A DNA stretch of 64,000 nt, taken from positions 1,517,668 to 1,581,667 of the forward strand of contig NZ_KB235933.1 of NCBI RefSeq assembly GCF_000332315.1, given 5' to 3'. The DNA is from Prochlorothrix hollandica PCC 9006 = CALU 1027. Its GTDB lineage: Bacteria > Cyanobacteriota > Cyanobacteriia > Prochlorotrichales > Prochlorotrichaceae. The position numbers and the translations under genes were made by a program. The stretch's first letter is position 1. Each line of letters opens with the position of its first letter. Positions 29,389 through 38,050 of this stretch are shown here, in pieces. Below the pieces are notes generated by a model. That model was not told the DNA's origin. It did not search any database and saw only the letters and a program-made list of their open reading frames with translations.

Positions 29389-29480
29389 TTTTCCATCTGG
29401 TCGTCACAGATTTTTCCCTGGTAGGGTTTTTGCCTCTGTGCCGACCCGGCTTACCGCTTAAAGCGGAACAAGATTAACCA

Positions 29481-29509
29481 GACAGTGGGGCGCGGAGCGC
29501 CCCACTGTC
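29481..29509. repeat. Perfect 13-bp hairpin between convergent genes
   Basis: GACAGTGGGGCGC, GGA loop, GCGCCCCACTGTC. No T-run follows on either strand, so it is not a standard terminator. It lies between ndk (plus) and the small secreted protein gene (minus). A shorter palindrome CCGCTTAAAGCGG precedes it at about 29454-29466. Confidence 0.7.
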
Positions 29510-29568
29510 CCGTCTTAAGTTGATACCCGCCGACTCTCCCCCTTGTGTTTGATGTAGGGGTCGTGCCT

Positions 29569-29632
29569 CTGTGCCGACCCTTTTCTGTGCCGACCCTTTT
29601 CTGTGCCGACCCTCCTCTGTGCCGACCCTGTT
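29569..29632. repeat. 16-bp tandem repeat
   Basis: Four units of CTGTGCCGACCCTTTT with small variation, in the spacer just past the stop of the minus-strand gene at 29664. Confidence 0.8.
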
Positions 29633-29663
29633 TGACCGTCTCTTTTGCCCCTGGACTATCCGT

Positions 29664-30143
29664 TTACTGGGCGAAAACCCCAATGCCGTAATAGCAGGGT
29701 TCATTGCTACAACTGAACATCTGCACATTTAAGGTGAACCGACTGGTCTTAGCGGGGGTCACTTCGACGATCGGAAAATCATCACCTGCATAGTCCGAAT
29801 CAATGGAGTGACCCTTGGCATTGAACAGTTCCAAATCTAGATCGCTACAGTCTTCATCACACACCCCCACCAGGGTATAGCTCACCCCTTTGTAGAGGGT
29901 AACGGAAAGACTATCGGTAGTGCCTGCTCCGGTACTATCGATAAAGGGATCGTAAACCATGTCATACCCCGACAAACCCACAGCCGAAGCAGCGAAGTTA
30001 AGTTGGGCAGTTACTTGCTCTTCATAGTATTCCTGGGCCATAGCAGACCCACTACCAACGGCTACCCAGGTGGTGGCCAGGGTTGCCAGACCCAAGGCTA
30101 GGCTAGGGTAACGGTTAGAAGGCTTGACGTTAAAACTAGTCAT
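29664..30143 (-). CDS. Small secreted protein of unknown function
   Basis: 159 residues from ATG at 30143 (MTSFNVKPSNRYPSLALGLA); a GTG five codons upstream is an alternative. A signal peptide ending in SAMA is visible at about 15-38. The mature protein is acidic and contains Cys pairs (VCDEDCSDLDLELF and MFSCSNEPCYYG) that could form disulfides. The pattern LYKGVSYTLVGVCDEDCSDL followed by a strand-rich ending resembles the beta-sandwich pre-peptidase C-terminal type of domain seen in secreted cyanobacterial proteins. This is a fold-level impression, not an assignment. Confidence 0.65.
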   Translation of the reverse strand: MTSFNVKPSNRYPSLALGLATLATTWVAVGSGSAMAQEYYEEQVTAQLNFAASAVGLSGYDMVYDPFIDSTGAGTTDSLSVTLYKGVSYTLVGVCDEDCSDLDLELFNAKGHSIDSDYAGDDFPIVEVTPAKTSRFTLNVQMFSCSNEPCYYGIGVFAQ

Positions 30144-31022
30144 GGCACAAATTCCCACAGCAACAACGATAACAACGGTTTACGGCTAACCCCAAGATCC
30201 GGTGCAGGACTCCGGCGCAGGACTCTGGTTGATTCCACAGACCTGCCCAGACCCCCGATCGCACTACGGTAGTGGGAGTAGAGTCAAGGGTACGCTAAGG
30301 TCACTCAATCCCTGCGATCGCATCTACACCAGTGTAATAACGCAGGATTATGGGGTAAACCGCTGGATAATTAACAAGGTTCGGCACCGAGAGTTCAGTT
30401 CGGCACCATCGCGCTACACCCATCTGTCTAGGGTCAGTCTAGGGTCAGTCTAAGCACTTCTGGGAACCTGAGCAGTGACCTCGCGCCGTGGAGCGTCCTA
30501 GGGTGTCGCAGAAGCTACCGTAACGCAGAAGCTAGGGTGTCGCAGAGGCTTTAACGCGACTGACTTAGCGTGACAGACTTAAGGCGACTGACTTAACGTG
30601 ATTACACCGATCGACAAAACCCAGGGCCAACCTCGATCGGGGAACCACCAACCCCAGGCCAGAGCAGTCTAGGGGACATGAAGTTTAAGGGAGAGTCTAG
30701 AAAATCATCTTAAAATAGAGGCAAAAGCAGAGGCAAAAGCCTAATTTTATGAGAGTTCACTAGGGTTGATCCCCAAGGAAGTCTTGATGGCCGCCCTGAT
30801 AGCTCCCCTCTATAGGGTACGAGAATGGCGGGGGGAATTGGCGGAATTGCAAGAAATATCAATATATCCAAATTATCCCATTACCCTCTCCAACGGACCC
30901 CTCCAACGGACCCCTCCAACGGATCCGCCAGGGTCTTGCTGAACCCATCTTAACCAGGGTTTGCCCCTCCAGCCCTGCCGCAAGAGCACCCACCCAACGC
31001 TAAAGAATCAAAGGAATTACCG
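30144..31022. other. Long spacer with short direct repeats, no gene seen
   Basis: Contains GGGTCAGTCTA repeats at about 30430-30450, TCGCAGAAGCTA/GCGACTGACTTA-type repeats at 30480-30600, a GAGGCAAAAGCA pair at about 30718 and three CAACGGACCCCTC units at 30890-30925. No supportable frame. The last part must hold the promoter of the hydrolase gene. Confidence 0.5.
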
Positions 31023-31967
31023 ATGAAACGCTGGCAAGTTGTAGCCATGACCCTCTGGGGAACGTTTTTGGCGGTTTATTTAGGCACATTCCTGGGATTA
31101 CGCCAGTTCCAAACCCGGCTCATTTTCCGCCCCAGCAGCCCGGAGCCAACCCTCACGCCCCAGGATCTAGGGTTAACCTACGAGCCGGTCACGGTGCCGA
31201 TCCCTGGGGCTACTCCGGTGGATCCCCAAGTTGGCCCAGACTTCCAATCTGGCCCAGACTTTCCAGTTTCAGAGTCCTCGGACTTTCTCCAGGGCTGGTG
31301 GTTTCCGCCCTCCCAGGCCGACGATCGCCGCGTTCTGGTGCTGTTTCTGGGTCGCAGTAAAACCATGGCCGCCCACCTCAGCGACTATAACTTGCGCTAC
31401 CGGGTGTCGGCCCTCAACGGCTTGGGACTGGGGCTACTGATGGTGGACTACCGGGGCTATGGCCAGAGTTCGGGGACAGGAACCGATGAGGCGCGACTCT
31501 ACGAAGATGGAGAAGCCGTTTGGCGCTATGTGACCCAAACTCGGCAGATTCAGCCCGATCAGGTGTTTCTCTATGGTTATTCCCTGGGGGCGGCGGTGGC
31601 GATCGAGGTGGCCAGCCAGCACCCAGAAGCCGGAGGGGTGGTGGTGGAAGGGGCGTTTACGTCCCTGGAGGCGGCGATCGATCACCTCGGTTCGGTCTGG
31701 ATGTTTCCCCTGGATTGGCTCCTAACCCAACGTTTTGATAACCTCGAAAAAATAGCCCAGCTCTCGGTTCCCCTGTTGGTGATCCATGGGACGGCGGATG
31801 GGGTGGTGCCCGTGGAGATGGGTCAAGCTCTCTTTGCCGCCGCACCCCAACCGAAGGAAATGCTATTAGTGGAAGGGGGTGACCATGAAACCACGGCCCT
31901 GTTGGGGGCAGAGCAATACCAGGGTATTATTCAGCAGTTTTTAGGAGAAACCCAAGAATCTAAGTAG
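31023..31967 (+). CDS. Alpha/beta hydrolase (serine hydrolase, BEM46/YfhR-like)
   Basis: 314 residues. An N-terminal hydrophobic segment (VVAMTLWGTFLAVYLGTFLG) probably anchors the protein to the membrane. The catalytic triad is visible: nucleophile Ser in GYSLGAAVA near 185, Asp in HGTADGVVP near 258 and His in GGDHETTALL near 287. The oxyanion region is LFLGRSKTMAAHLSDY and MVDYRGYGQSSG. These features fit the membrane-anchored alpha/beta hydrolases related to YfhR/BEM46; the substrate is unknown (ester or peptide). AAGGAATT precedes the ATG. Confidence 0.85.
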   Translation: MKRWQVVAMTLWGTFLAVYLGTFLGLRQFQTRLIFRPSSPEPTLTPQDLGLTYEPVTVPIPGATPVDPQVGPDFQSGPDFPVSESSDFLQGWWFPPSQADDRRVLVLFLGRSKTMAAHLSDYNLRYRVSALNGLGLGLLMVDYRGYGQSSGTGTDEARLYEDGEAVWRYVTQTRQIQPDQVFLYGYSLGAAVAIEVASQHPEAGGVVVEGAFTSLEAAIDHLGSVWMFPLDWLLTQRFDNLEKIAQLSVPLLVIHGTADGVVPVEMGQALFAAAPQPKEMLLVEGGDHETTALLGAEQYQGIIQQFLGETQESK

Positions 31968-31979
31968 TATTTGAGTATC

Positions 31980-32096
31980 TACAGCCATCCCAAATCAGTT
32001 GTAGGCATCTCGATGGCTGAAACCCTTGGTGTGGTGTGCGCCCACACGACCCACACCACATGACCCACACCACACGACCCACTTAGGACTGCTGTA
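31980..32096 (+). mobile_element. MITE-B copy 4 with altered centre
   Basis: TACAGCCATCCCAAAT at the left and ACTTAGGACTGCTGTA at the right. The central hairpin is replaced by three imperfect CCACACCACACGACC-like units, making the element 117 bp instead of 103. It lies just after the hydrolase stop. Confidence 0.8.
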
Positions 32097-32236
32097 TAGC
32101 CATCCTCCATCACCAACGAATAGTGTTATTCCCCGATCCCCCTTGGCGGAGGGGCTAGGGGTGAAGGGTCTGGTCACAACTGAGATGAGACAGCTATAGG
32201 CGTTGGCATCCACCCTTCAGGGAGACCGGAAACACC

Positions 32237-32449
32237 ATGATCCACAACCTCAATACAGCCCTGCTGGTGACCATCACCCTGCTTTTTTTGCTGAGCCTGG
32301 GGGTGCTGATGTCCAACAGCAATCGGGTCAACACCGTTGAATGTCTCATCAAAAGCCTGATCATCCGAGCGGAGGTCTGTCCCCGGTCCCCCGACAATCC
32401 TGGTGCCAATCCCTTCGCCAACCCAGCCCCCCCAGACCCCACCCCCTAG
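32237..32449 (+). CDS. Small single-pass membrane protein
   Basis: 70 residues beginning MIHNLNTALLVTITLLFLLS. One hydrophobic helix (about 8-26), a conserved-looking stretch with two Cys (VECLIKSLIIRAEVC) and a short Pro-rich tail. AGGGAG lies upstream of the ATG with suitable spacing. No family is recognised. It precedes the winged-helix/AAA pair by about 160 bp on the same strand; whether it belongs with it is unclear. Confidence 0.5.
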   Translation: MIHNLNTALLVTITLLFLLSLGVLMSNSNRVNTVECLIKSLIIRAEVCPRSPDNPGANPFANPAPPDPTP

Positions 32450-32607
32450 GGCTGCATTTTGGGGCTGACCGCTTCAGTTGATAGCCCATTGTGGATGAAC
32501 CAAGGGGAAGACGCTCAGGGGAAGACGCTCAGGGTCAGGAACTCAGGGCACTCAAGATGACCTAACCGTTCGCCGTACAATGGGAAGCAACCTGCTCCCC
32601 CTGTTCC

Positions 32608-33462
32608 ATGAATCCCACCGCCACCGAACTGAAATTCCTGTTACAACTGCTGGCCAGTCCCCAGCATCGATCGCCCCTCGATCTCCTCAAGCCCACCCCC
32701 AAAATCTCCGCCGCCGATCGGGTGCGCCTCTGTCAGAAACTGACCAAGCGAGGCTGGGTCGATCGCACGGAAACCATCACCCAGTTCGGCCTTGCAGCCC
32801 CCGGTCGGGTTCTGCTGGGGTTGGATACCACCAGCCTGCCCGTCACCCCCGACGAGCTACGGCTGCTGCAAAACTGTCGGGACAAAACTCTACGACCCGA
32901 CGATCTCCCCGACTTCCTCTCCCCCAGCCAGCGCCAAACCCTGATCCAGACCCTGGCCGATCGGGGGCTGATTCTGATTTTGCGGCGGGCCATCACCGAC
33001 GTGTGGCTAACCCCGGAGGGTCTGGACTTTTTGCGCCATGAGTGTGAACCCAAGGGCACGGTCCCCCTGGTGAGCGGGGATTTGCTGGGAGCCTATGTGC
33101 AGTTGTTGCGCCACGCCATGGCCCATAGCTCCGGCAGTGGCAACGGGGACCAGTCCACAGGGGACGAGACCACAGCCCAGCAGCCCCAGCCCTTGCCCAG
33201 CCTCGCCCAGGTGCTCCAAGTGATCTGCGACCTCGATCGGGAACTCAACAGCGGCAACTACTTGCCCCTCTTTTTGGTGCGACAGAAACTGCAACCCCCC
33301 TTTAGTCGAGAAGGGTTAGATGGGGCACTGTATGAATTACAGCGTAATGATTTGATAGAACTGGGATCAATCCAAGAAGTGAGCCACTACACCCCAGAGC
33401 AACTCCAGGCCGGCATTCCCCAAAACGTGGGGGGATCACTGTTCTTTGTTAGCACTCGTTAG
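32608..33462 (+). CDS. Uncharacterised winged-helix-type protein paired with AAA ATPase
   Basis: 284 residues, no membrane segment. The N-terminal 150 residues look like two consecutive winged-helix modules (LCQKLTKRGWVDRTETITQF then LRLLQNCRDKTLRPDDLPDF and TLADRGLILILRRAITDVWL). A hydrophilic Ser/Gly/Thr/Gln linker follows at about 170-200. The C-terminal module is another helical/wing-like unit (YLPLFLVRQKLQPPFSREGL, LYELQRNDLIELGSIQEV) ending SLFFVSTR. It starts only 10 bp before the AAA ATPase gene, so the two are surely one operon. Probably a DNA- or protein-binding partner of that ATPase. I know no named system with this exact pair. Confidence 0.65.
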   Translation: MNPTATELKFLLQLLASPQHRSPLDLLKPTPKISAADRVRLCQKLTKRGWVDRTETITQFGLAAPGRVLLGLDTTSLPVTPDELRLLQNCRDKTLRPDDLPDFLSPSQRQTLIQTLADRGLILILRRAITDVWLTPEGLDFLRHECEPKGTVPLVSGDLLGAYVQLLRHAMAHSSGSGNGDQSTGDETTAQQPQPLPSLAQVLQVICDLDRELNSGNYLPLFLVRQKLQPPFSREGLDGALYELQRNDLIELGSIQEVSHYTPEQLQAGIPQNVGGSLFFVSTR

Positions 33463-33471
33463 CCCGGTTTT

Positions 33472-35820
33472 ATGTCTGTGTTACCGCCCGAGTTCCAGCC
33501 CGGATTAACCTCCCCTGGCCTGACCCCTGGATCACAATCCCGTGTCTCCCAGGAGCAACCTGCCCGCAGTCCCAGGACGATCGCCGACATTCTGCAACGG
33601 GAAATCAACCCCTTTGATGGCAGAACCTTCAAACCGGGGAATTTCTGGCACGATCGCCCCAATGCCAGCCTCAACATTGTCTCCATCCACCCCGACATCA
33701 TGGCCGCCGTGGGCCAACACCTGGACAGCGTTCGCCAAGATGGTGTCACCCGTACCCTGCTCCTGGTGGGAGAATCGGGGGCGGGCAAAAGCCACCTGCT
33801 GGGACGGCTGCAACAGCAGTTAAACCCCCACGCTTTTTTCGCCTACATTGGTCCCTGGCCCGACAGCCACTATATCTGGCGACATATCCTCCGCAACACC
33901 GTCGATAGCCTGCTGGAGATCCCCGACACCCCGTCCGCCGCGATCCCGTCCGCCGAACAACCGTCCCAACTGATGCTGTGGATCCAGGGACTGCTGCAAC
34001 TCCAGGATCGGGATTTTAGCCGCCTGATCTTTGGTCAGCGCCGCATCTTTGTGCGCAAACTCATGACGGAGTATGCCAAGGGCATCTATAACCCCGGTGA
34101 ATTTTTTGGGGTGCTCTATGATCTCACGGACCCAGATCTGGCCTACCTAGCCGCCAGTTGGCTCCGGGGGGACAACCTAGACCAGGAAAGCTGCGAAGAG
34201 CTGCGGGTTCGCCAGCCCATTGACTCGGAGGATGCCGCCCAAAAGATCCTGGGCAATTTCGGCAAAATCGCTGCCGTCACCCAGCCCATTGTTCTCTGCT
34301 TTGATAACCTGGATAACCTGCCCCACCTGCCCACGGGGCAACCGGATTTCCAGTCCCTGTTTAATGTCAACTCCTCCATCCATAACGACAAACTGCGCAA
34401 TTTTCTGCTGCTGATCAGCGTGGTCACCAATACCTGGAAGCTCAATGAACCCCTGGTGCAACCGGCGGACTTGGCCCGCATCGACACCACCCTCACCCTG
34501 CGCCCCATTGACCTCAGCCAAGCCCAAGCCCTGTGGGCCAACCGCCTTGCCCCCTACCACGCCCAAGCCCAGCCCCGACCGGCTTCCCCCATAGCTCCCC
34601 TGGGGCTGGAGTGGCTCCAGGGGGCATTTCCCAGCGGCAAAGCCCTGCCCCGCAATGTGTTGGTGTTGGGACAACAGTTGATCGATCGCCTGAAACAAAC
34701 CGGCACCCTTCCCGTGCCCCAACCCCCCGATGCCGGGGTCAGCCAGGAACGTCCCCCCAGTCTCCAGGGGGAATTTGCCTTGGTGTGGCACCATGAACTG
34801 CGGAAAACCCAGGCTAAACTCCAGCGCTTGCAGCAACTGTCATCTCCAGAGTTGGTGTGGCGACTGCGGGAGGTGTTGGAAGCCCTGGAGGTGAACCCAG
34901 TGCGCCTGCCATTCTTGCAGCGGACTAAGTTTGCGGCCTATTCCCTGACCTATGGCCCTGGGCCTGTTGTGTCCCTGGGCGATCGATCCCTCTCCCTGAA
35001 CCCTGAATCCAACCCTAAACCCAACCCTAAACCAGTGGTGGTGCTGTGGGTGGAAGATGCGAACCTCACCACCTTCTTTTATGTGATGCAAGCCTGCCAA
35101 AAAACCCTGGAAACCCAGCCCTCTAGCGCTATTTACCTGTTGCGCAACGCTAGCCTGGGCCATGGCAGCAGCAAGGGCAACCAACTATTCCACCTGATGT
35201 TTTCTCAAGCTAACACCCACCACCTCAAGCCAGATCTGGAGTCGGTGCAGATGCTGGAGACCTACCATCATTTGGTCAATGCGGTCTGTGGGCGAGAGTT
35301 GGTCATTGGCAACCATACGCCGAATCTGCCCCAACTCCAAGCCATGGTGCGGGCTTCAGGGGTTCTCAAGGACTGTAGCCTGTTGCAGCAGTTGGGGCTG
35401 GTGTCGGCCCTGGATTCCGACCCGATGACCCTGGGACAGCGGGATCCCGTCGGGACTGGGGGGGAGTCGATCGCTAACCCCCCGATCGAAGCCAACAGCC
35501 CTCAGCCCAGATCAAACCGCGACGACGGGGATAGGGATGACGGGGATGAAGACGAAAGCGGATTTATCACCCTGGCTCTGTTGCATCAAGCTGAAATCTA
35601 TGTGGGCCATCTGTTGGCCAGTCAAAAACTGCTGGGAGTCCAAGCCCTGATCACCCAGGCCCAGGGGCAATTTCCCCTACTGTCCCGGCGGCACGTCCAG
35701 CGGTTCATCCACAATCTGACGAAGACGGGTCAGGCTCAATACCTCAACCCCCATGCCCCCCCGGAGGCCCAGTTGGTGACCTGGGTCGTCGATCGCCCCA
35801 CTCCAGAAGCAACGCCCTAA
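33472..35820 (+). CDS. Uncharacterised AAA-type ATPase (ORC/BREX-like P-loop protein)
   Basis: 782 residues. Walker A VGESGAGKS lies at about 98-106, and a Walker B-like strand VLCFDNLDN near 274. The region to about 430 fits an Orc/Cdc6- or STAND-like AAA module with a helical lid (ARIDTTLTLRPIDLSQAQAL, SGKALPRNVLVLGQQLIDRL). A second part from about 500 has a strand-rich core (PVVVLWVEDANLTTFFYVMQ, SSAIYLLRNASLG, VCGRELVIGNHTPNLPQLQA), and the last 100 residues look like a winged-helix (SRRHVQRFIHNLTKTGQAQY). An acidic Asp-rich stretch lies near 685-695 (DDGDRDDGDEDESG). Upstream partner ends 10 bp before. Overall it resembles ATPases of BREX-like and other defence clusters, but I cannot place it in a known family. 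Confidence 0.65.
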   Translation: MSVLPPEFQPGLTSPGLTPGSQSRVSQEQPARSPRTIADILQREINPFDGRTFKPGNFWHDRPNASLNIVSIHPDIMAAVGQHLDSVRQDGVTRTLLLVGESGAGKSHLLGRLQQQLNPHAFFAYIGPWPDSHYIWRHILRNTVDSLLEIPDTPSAAIPSAEQPSQLMLWIQGLLQLQDRDFSRLIFGQRRIFVRKLMTEYAKGIYNPGEFFGVLYDLTDPDLAYLAASWLRGDNLDQESCEELRVRQPIDSEDAAQKILGNFGKIAAVTQPIVLCFDNLDNLPHLPTGQPDFQSLFNVNSSIHNDKLRNFLLLISVVTNTWKLNEPLVQPADLARIDTTLTLRPIDLSQAQALWANRLAPYHAQAQPRPASPIAPLGLEWLQGAFPSGKALPRNVLVLGQQLIDRLKQTGTLPVPQPPDAGVSQERPPSLQGEFALVWHHELRKTQAKLQRLQQLSSPELVWRLREVLEALEVNPVRLPFLQRTKFAAYSLTYGPGPVVSLGDRSLSLNPESNPKPNPKPVVVLWVEDANLTTFFYVMQACQKTLETQPSSAIYLLRNASLGHGSSKGNQLFHLMFSQANTHHLKPDLESVQMLETYHHLVNAVCGRELVIGNHTPNLPQLQAMVRASGVLKDCSLLQQLGLVSALDSDPMTLGQRDPVGTGGESIANPPIEANSPQPRSNRDDGDRDDGDEDESGFITLALLHQAEIYVGHLLASQKLLGVQALITQAQGQFPLLSRRHVQRFIHNLTKTGQAQYLNPHAPPEAQLVTWVVDRPTPEATP

Positions 35821-35865
35821 ACCCTAGGAATTGCAAGCCAGGGTCAGCAGTGCCAACCCCACACC

Positions 35866-35985
35866 CATCCCACACCCATCCCACACCCATCCCAACAGCG
35901 CAGCCCCGGTTTCTTCCGTATCAGTCCAGGGGCTGAGGGTGACGCTGCGGGTGACGCTGCGGGTGACGCTGAGGGTGACATTGAC
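35866..35985. repeat. Two short tandem repeats before the AAA_15-type ATPase gene
   Basis: Four units of CACACCCATCCC (about 35861-35896) and four of GGGTGACGCTGC (about 35937-35980, 15-bp period). They lie in the spacer between the AAA ATPase gene and the AT-rich ATPase/RloB pair and mark the border between GC-rich and AT-rich DNA. Confidence 0.75.
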
Positions 35986-36061
35986 TGGAGACACCGTTAC
36001 CCTTAAGATAGGATTCTGTGATTTTTTCACAATCCACAAGGTTGTAACTGGGATATGGGCC

Positions 36062-37345
36062 ATGCTTATCGAGTTTAGGGTTGGCAATTACCGATCATTT
36101 AAGGAGCCAGTCACCTTGAGTATGGTGGCTGCACATCTGGTTGCAAAAGATAAAGATCTGGATGACAACAACGTTTTCCCCGTCGATGCTGATCTGAAAC
36201 TCCTGAAAAGCGCTGCCATTTACGGGGCCAATGCCAGCGGTAAAAGTAACCTAGCTAAAGCCTTAGGGTTTATGAGGTGGTTCATGATCAACTCATCTAA
36301 GGAAACCCAGAGTACTGAGAAAATAGGTGTTGAACCCTTCACACTGAGTACAACAACTGATACTCAACCGACTTTTTTTGAAATCGTCTTTCTGATGGAT
36401 GATAGAAAATATCGCTATGGATTTGAAGCAACTGCCGATCAAATTGTCTCCGAGTGGCTCTTTTATGTTCCCAAGTCAAGGGAAACAAGGCTTTTTGAAC
36501 GAAAATTTAATGATTTTACAATTTCCAGAACATATAAAGCTGATGGAGTTCAACAGCGAACAAGACAAAATGCCCTATTCTTGTCTGTATCTGCTCAGTT
36601 TAATGTAGAAATTGCAGAATCAATTTTAAGCTACCTAACCCATAACATCAAGATAATTTCTGGACTACATGACGAAACCTATTTAAGCTATACCATTCGC
36701 TGCTTGAAAGACAGTCAAAGCAGACATGAAATTCTTCAGTTACTTGAAAAACTAGATCTAGGGTTCAGTGATATCAAGATAAAAAATATCAAAGTCACTG
36801 ATCCGTTGCTAGATAAACTTCCCGACGAGATCAAAAAACTTATTTTAAGTCATGAAGAAGGAGATTTGACAGCAGTACAAACTGTTCACCAGAAATTTGA
36901 TGAGGCAGAACAGCCTATCTCTACAGAACTATTTGATCTGAGACATCAAGAATCGGAAGGAACTCAAAAAGTCTTTGCCTTAGCAGGTTCTCTTGTTGAT
37001 ACATTAAAGCATGGGGAAGTTCTGATTATCGATGAATTTGATGCTAGAATCCATCCTCTCCTGAGTCAGGCGATCGTCAAGCTATTTAACTCCAACATCA
37101 CGAATCCAAATAATGCTCAATTGGTAGTGATGACCCATGATACCAACCTCCTGAGTAATAAACTTTTCCGTAGAGATCAAATTTGGTTCACTGAAAAAAG
37201 TCGCTATGGTGCCACAGATCTTTATTCTTTGGCAGAATATAAGGTGCGTAATGATGCATCATTTGAGAGCGATTACATCAAAGGAAAATATGGTGCAATT
37301 CCATATATCAGTAATCTCAATCCTGTAATCGATACCCATGACTAA
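36062..37345 (+). CDS. AAA_15/AAA_21-type ATPase, AbiL/RloA-like defence component
   Basis: 427 residues from ATG 36062 (MLIEFRVGNYRSFKEPVTLS), the canonical N-terminus of OLD/AAA_15 ATPases; the frame extension to 35831 is repeat-derived. Walker A YGANASGKSN near 60-68, ABC-like signature ESEGTQK near 300, Walker B VLIIDEFDARIHPLLS near 322, H-loop LVVMTHDTN near 357. The last 11 codons flank an 8-base overlap with the next gene (ATGACTAA), showing translational coupling. It is the ATPase half of an ATPase-RloB pair, the arrangement of AbiL and RloAB abortive-infection systems. Base composition is AT-rich (21 of 60 G/C in bases 36361-36420, against 35 of 60 in 33841-33900), so it was probably acquired recently. 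Confidence 0.82.
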   Translation: MLIEFRVGNYRSFKEPVTLSMVAAHLVAKDKDLDDNNVFPVDADLKLLKSAAIYGANASGKSNLAKALGFMRWFMINSSKETQSTEKIGVEPFTLSTTTDTQPTFFEIVFLMDDRKYRYGFEATADQIVSEWLFYVPKSRETRLFERKFNDFTISRTYKADGVQQRTRQNALFLSVSAQFNVEIAESILSYLTHNIKIISGLHDETYLSYTIRCLKDSQSRHEILQLLEKLDLGFSDIKIKNIKVTDPLLDKLPDEIKKLILSHEEGDLTAVQTVHQKFDEAEQPISTELFDLRHQESEGTQKVFALAGSLVDTLKHGEVLIIDEFDARIHPLLSQAIVKLFNSNITNPNNAQLVVMTHDTNLLSNKLFRRDQIWFTEKSRYGATDLYSLAEYKVRNDASFESDYIKGKYGAIPYISNLNPVIDTHD

Positions 37346-37940
37346 ACGAAAAGCAAGTCCTCGTGGTTACGATCGACGGAAAGTTAACACCAGAGAGGTT
37401 AAGCAGAGTTTCCTGATTGTCTGTGAGGGATCAAAGACAGAACCCAACTACTTTGAAAGTTTTCGCGTTCCCCGCAACGTTGTGGTCCTAGATATCCAGG
37501 GTTTGGGGAAAAATCCCAGTCAATTAGTCGATCATGCACAAAAGCTTCAAAATAAAAATGCCTATGATCAAGTCTGGTGTGTTTTCGATCGGGATGATTG
37601 GACCCCAGACGATTTCAACCGTGCCATCAGCAAGGCCGAGAAGCAAGGGTTTAAAGTAGCGTATTCCAATGAGGCATTTGAACTCTGGTACGTTCTCCAC
37701 TTTGAATTTCTTAATACTGGGCTTCCCCGCAGTGATTACCGCAGAAAATTAAGTTCACATCTTCAGTACCAGTACGAGAAGAACAGCAAAATAATTTACG
37801 ATAAACTACGTTCATATCAGCCCACCGCCATTAGAAATGCTGAGAGGCTACTGCAAGACTACAATCCCCCCAATCCTAGTCAAGACAACCCTTCCACAAC
37901 CGTCCATTTATTAGTCCAAGAACTGAATAGATTTATTTAG
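37338..37940 (+). CDS. RloB-like nuclease/Toprim-type protein
   Basis: 200 residues. The N-terminus KQSFLIVCEGSKTEPNYFES carries the Toprim-like glutamate, followed by QVWCVFDRDDW with the DxD-type acidic pair and AYSNEAFELWYVLHFE. This is the pattern of the RloB domain family, thought to act as a metal-dependent nuclease effector in ATPase-coupled abortive-infection systems (AbiLii/RloB; compare OLD and AriB of PARIS). The start codon overlaps the ATPase stop by 8 bases. The gene is AT-rich like its partner. The likely role is antiphage defence, effector half; the trigger is unknown. Confidence 0.82.
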   Translation: MTKRKASPRGYDRRKVNTREVKQSFLIVCEGSKTEPNYFESFRVPRNVVVLDIQGLGKNPSQLVDHAQKLQNKNAYDQVWCVFDRDDWTPDDFNRAISKAEKQGFKVAYSNEAFELWYVLHFEFLNTGLPRSDYRRKLSSHLQYQYEKNSKIIYDKLRSYQPTAIRNAERLLQDYNPPNPSQDNPSTTVHLLVQELNRFI

Positions 37941-38050
37941 TTCCAGATGATGGACTACCTCTAGGCCCATCTGCGTCAACCTACAGGGCTAGGGGGAGAT
38001 GGGGCATAATAGGGGGAAGTTTTTCCAAAATAGGCGGGAGAGGGCTGGCA

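Noticed and set aside
35831..36061. N-terminal extension of the AAA_15-type ATPase
   Set aside because: The extra 77 residues are encoded by tandem repeats (HPSHTHP, RVTLRVTL). The ATG at 36062 starts the family's canonical MLIEFRVGNYRSF.
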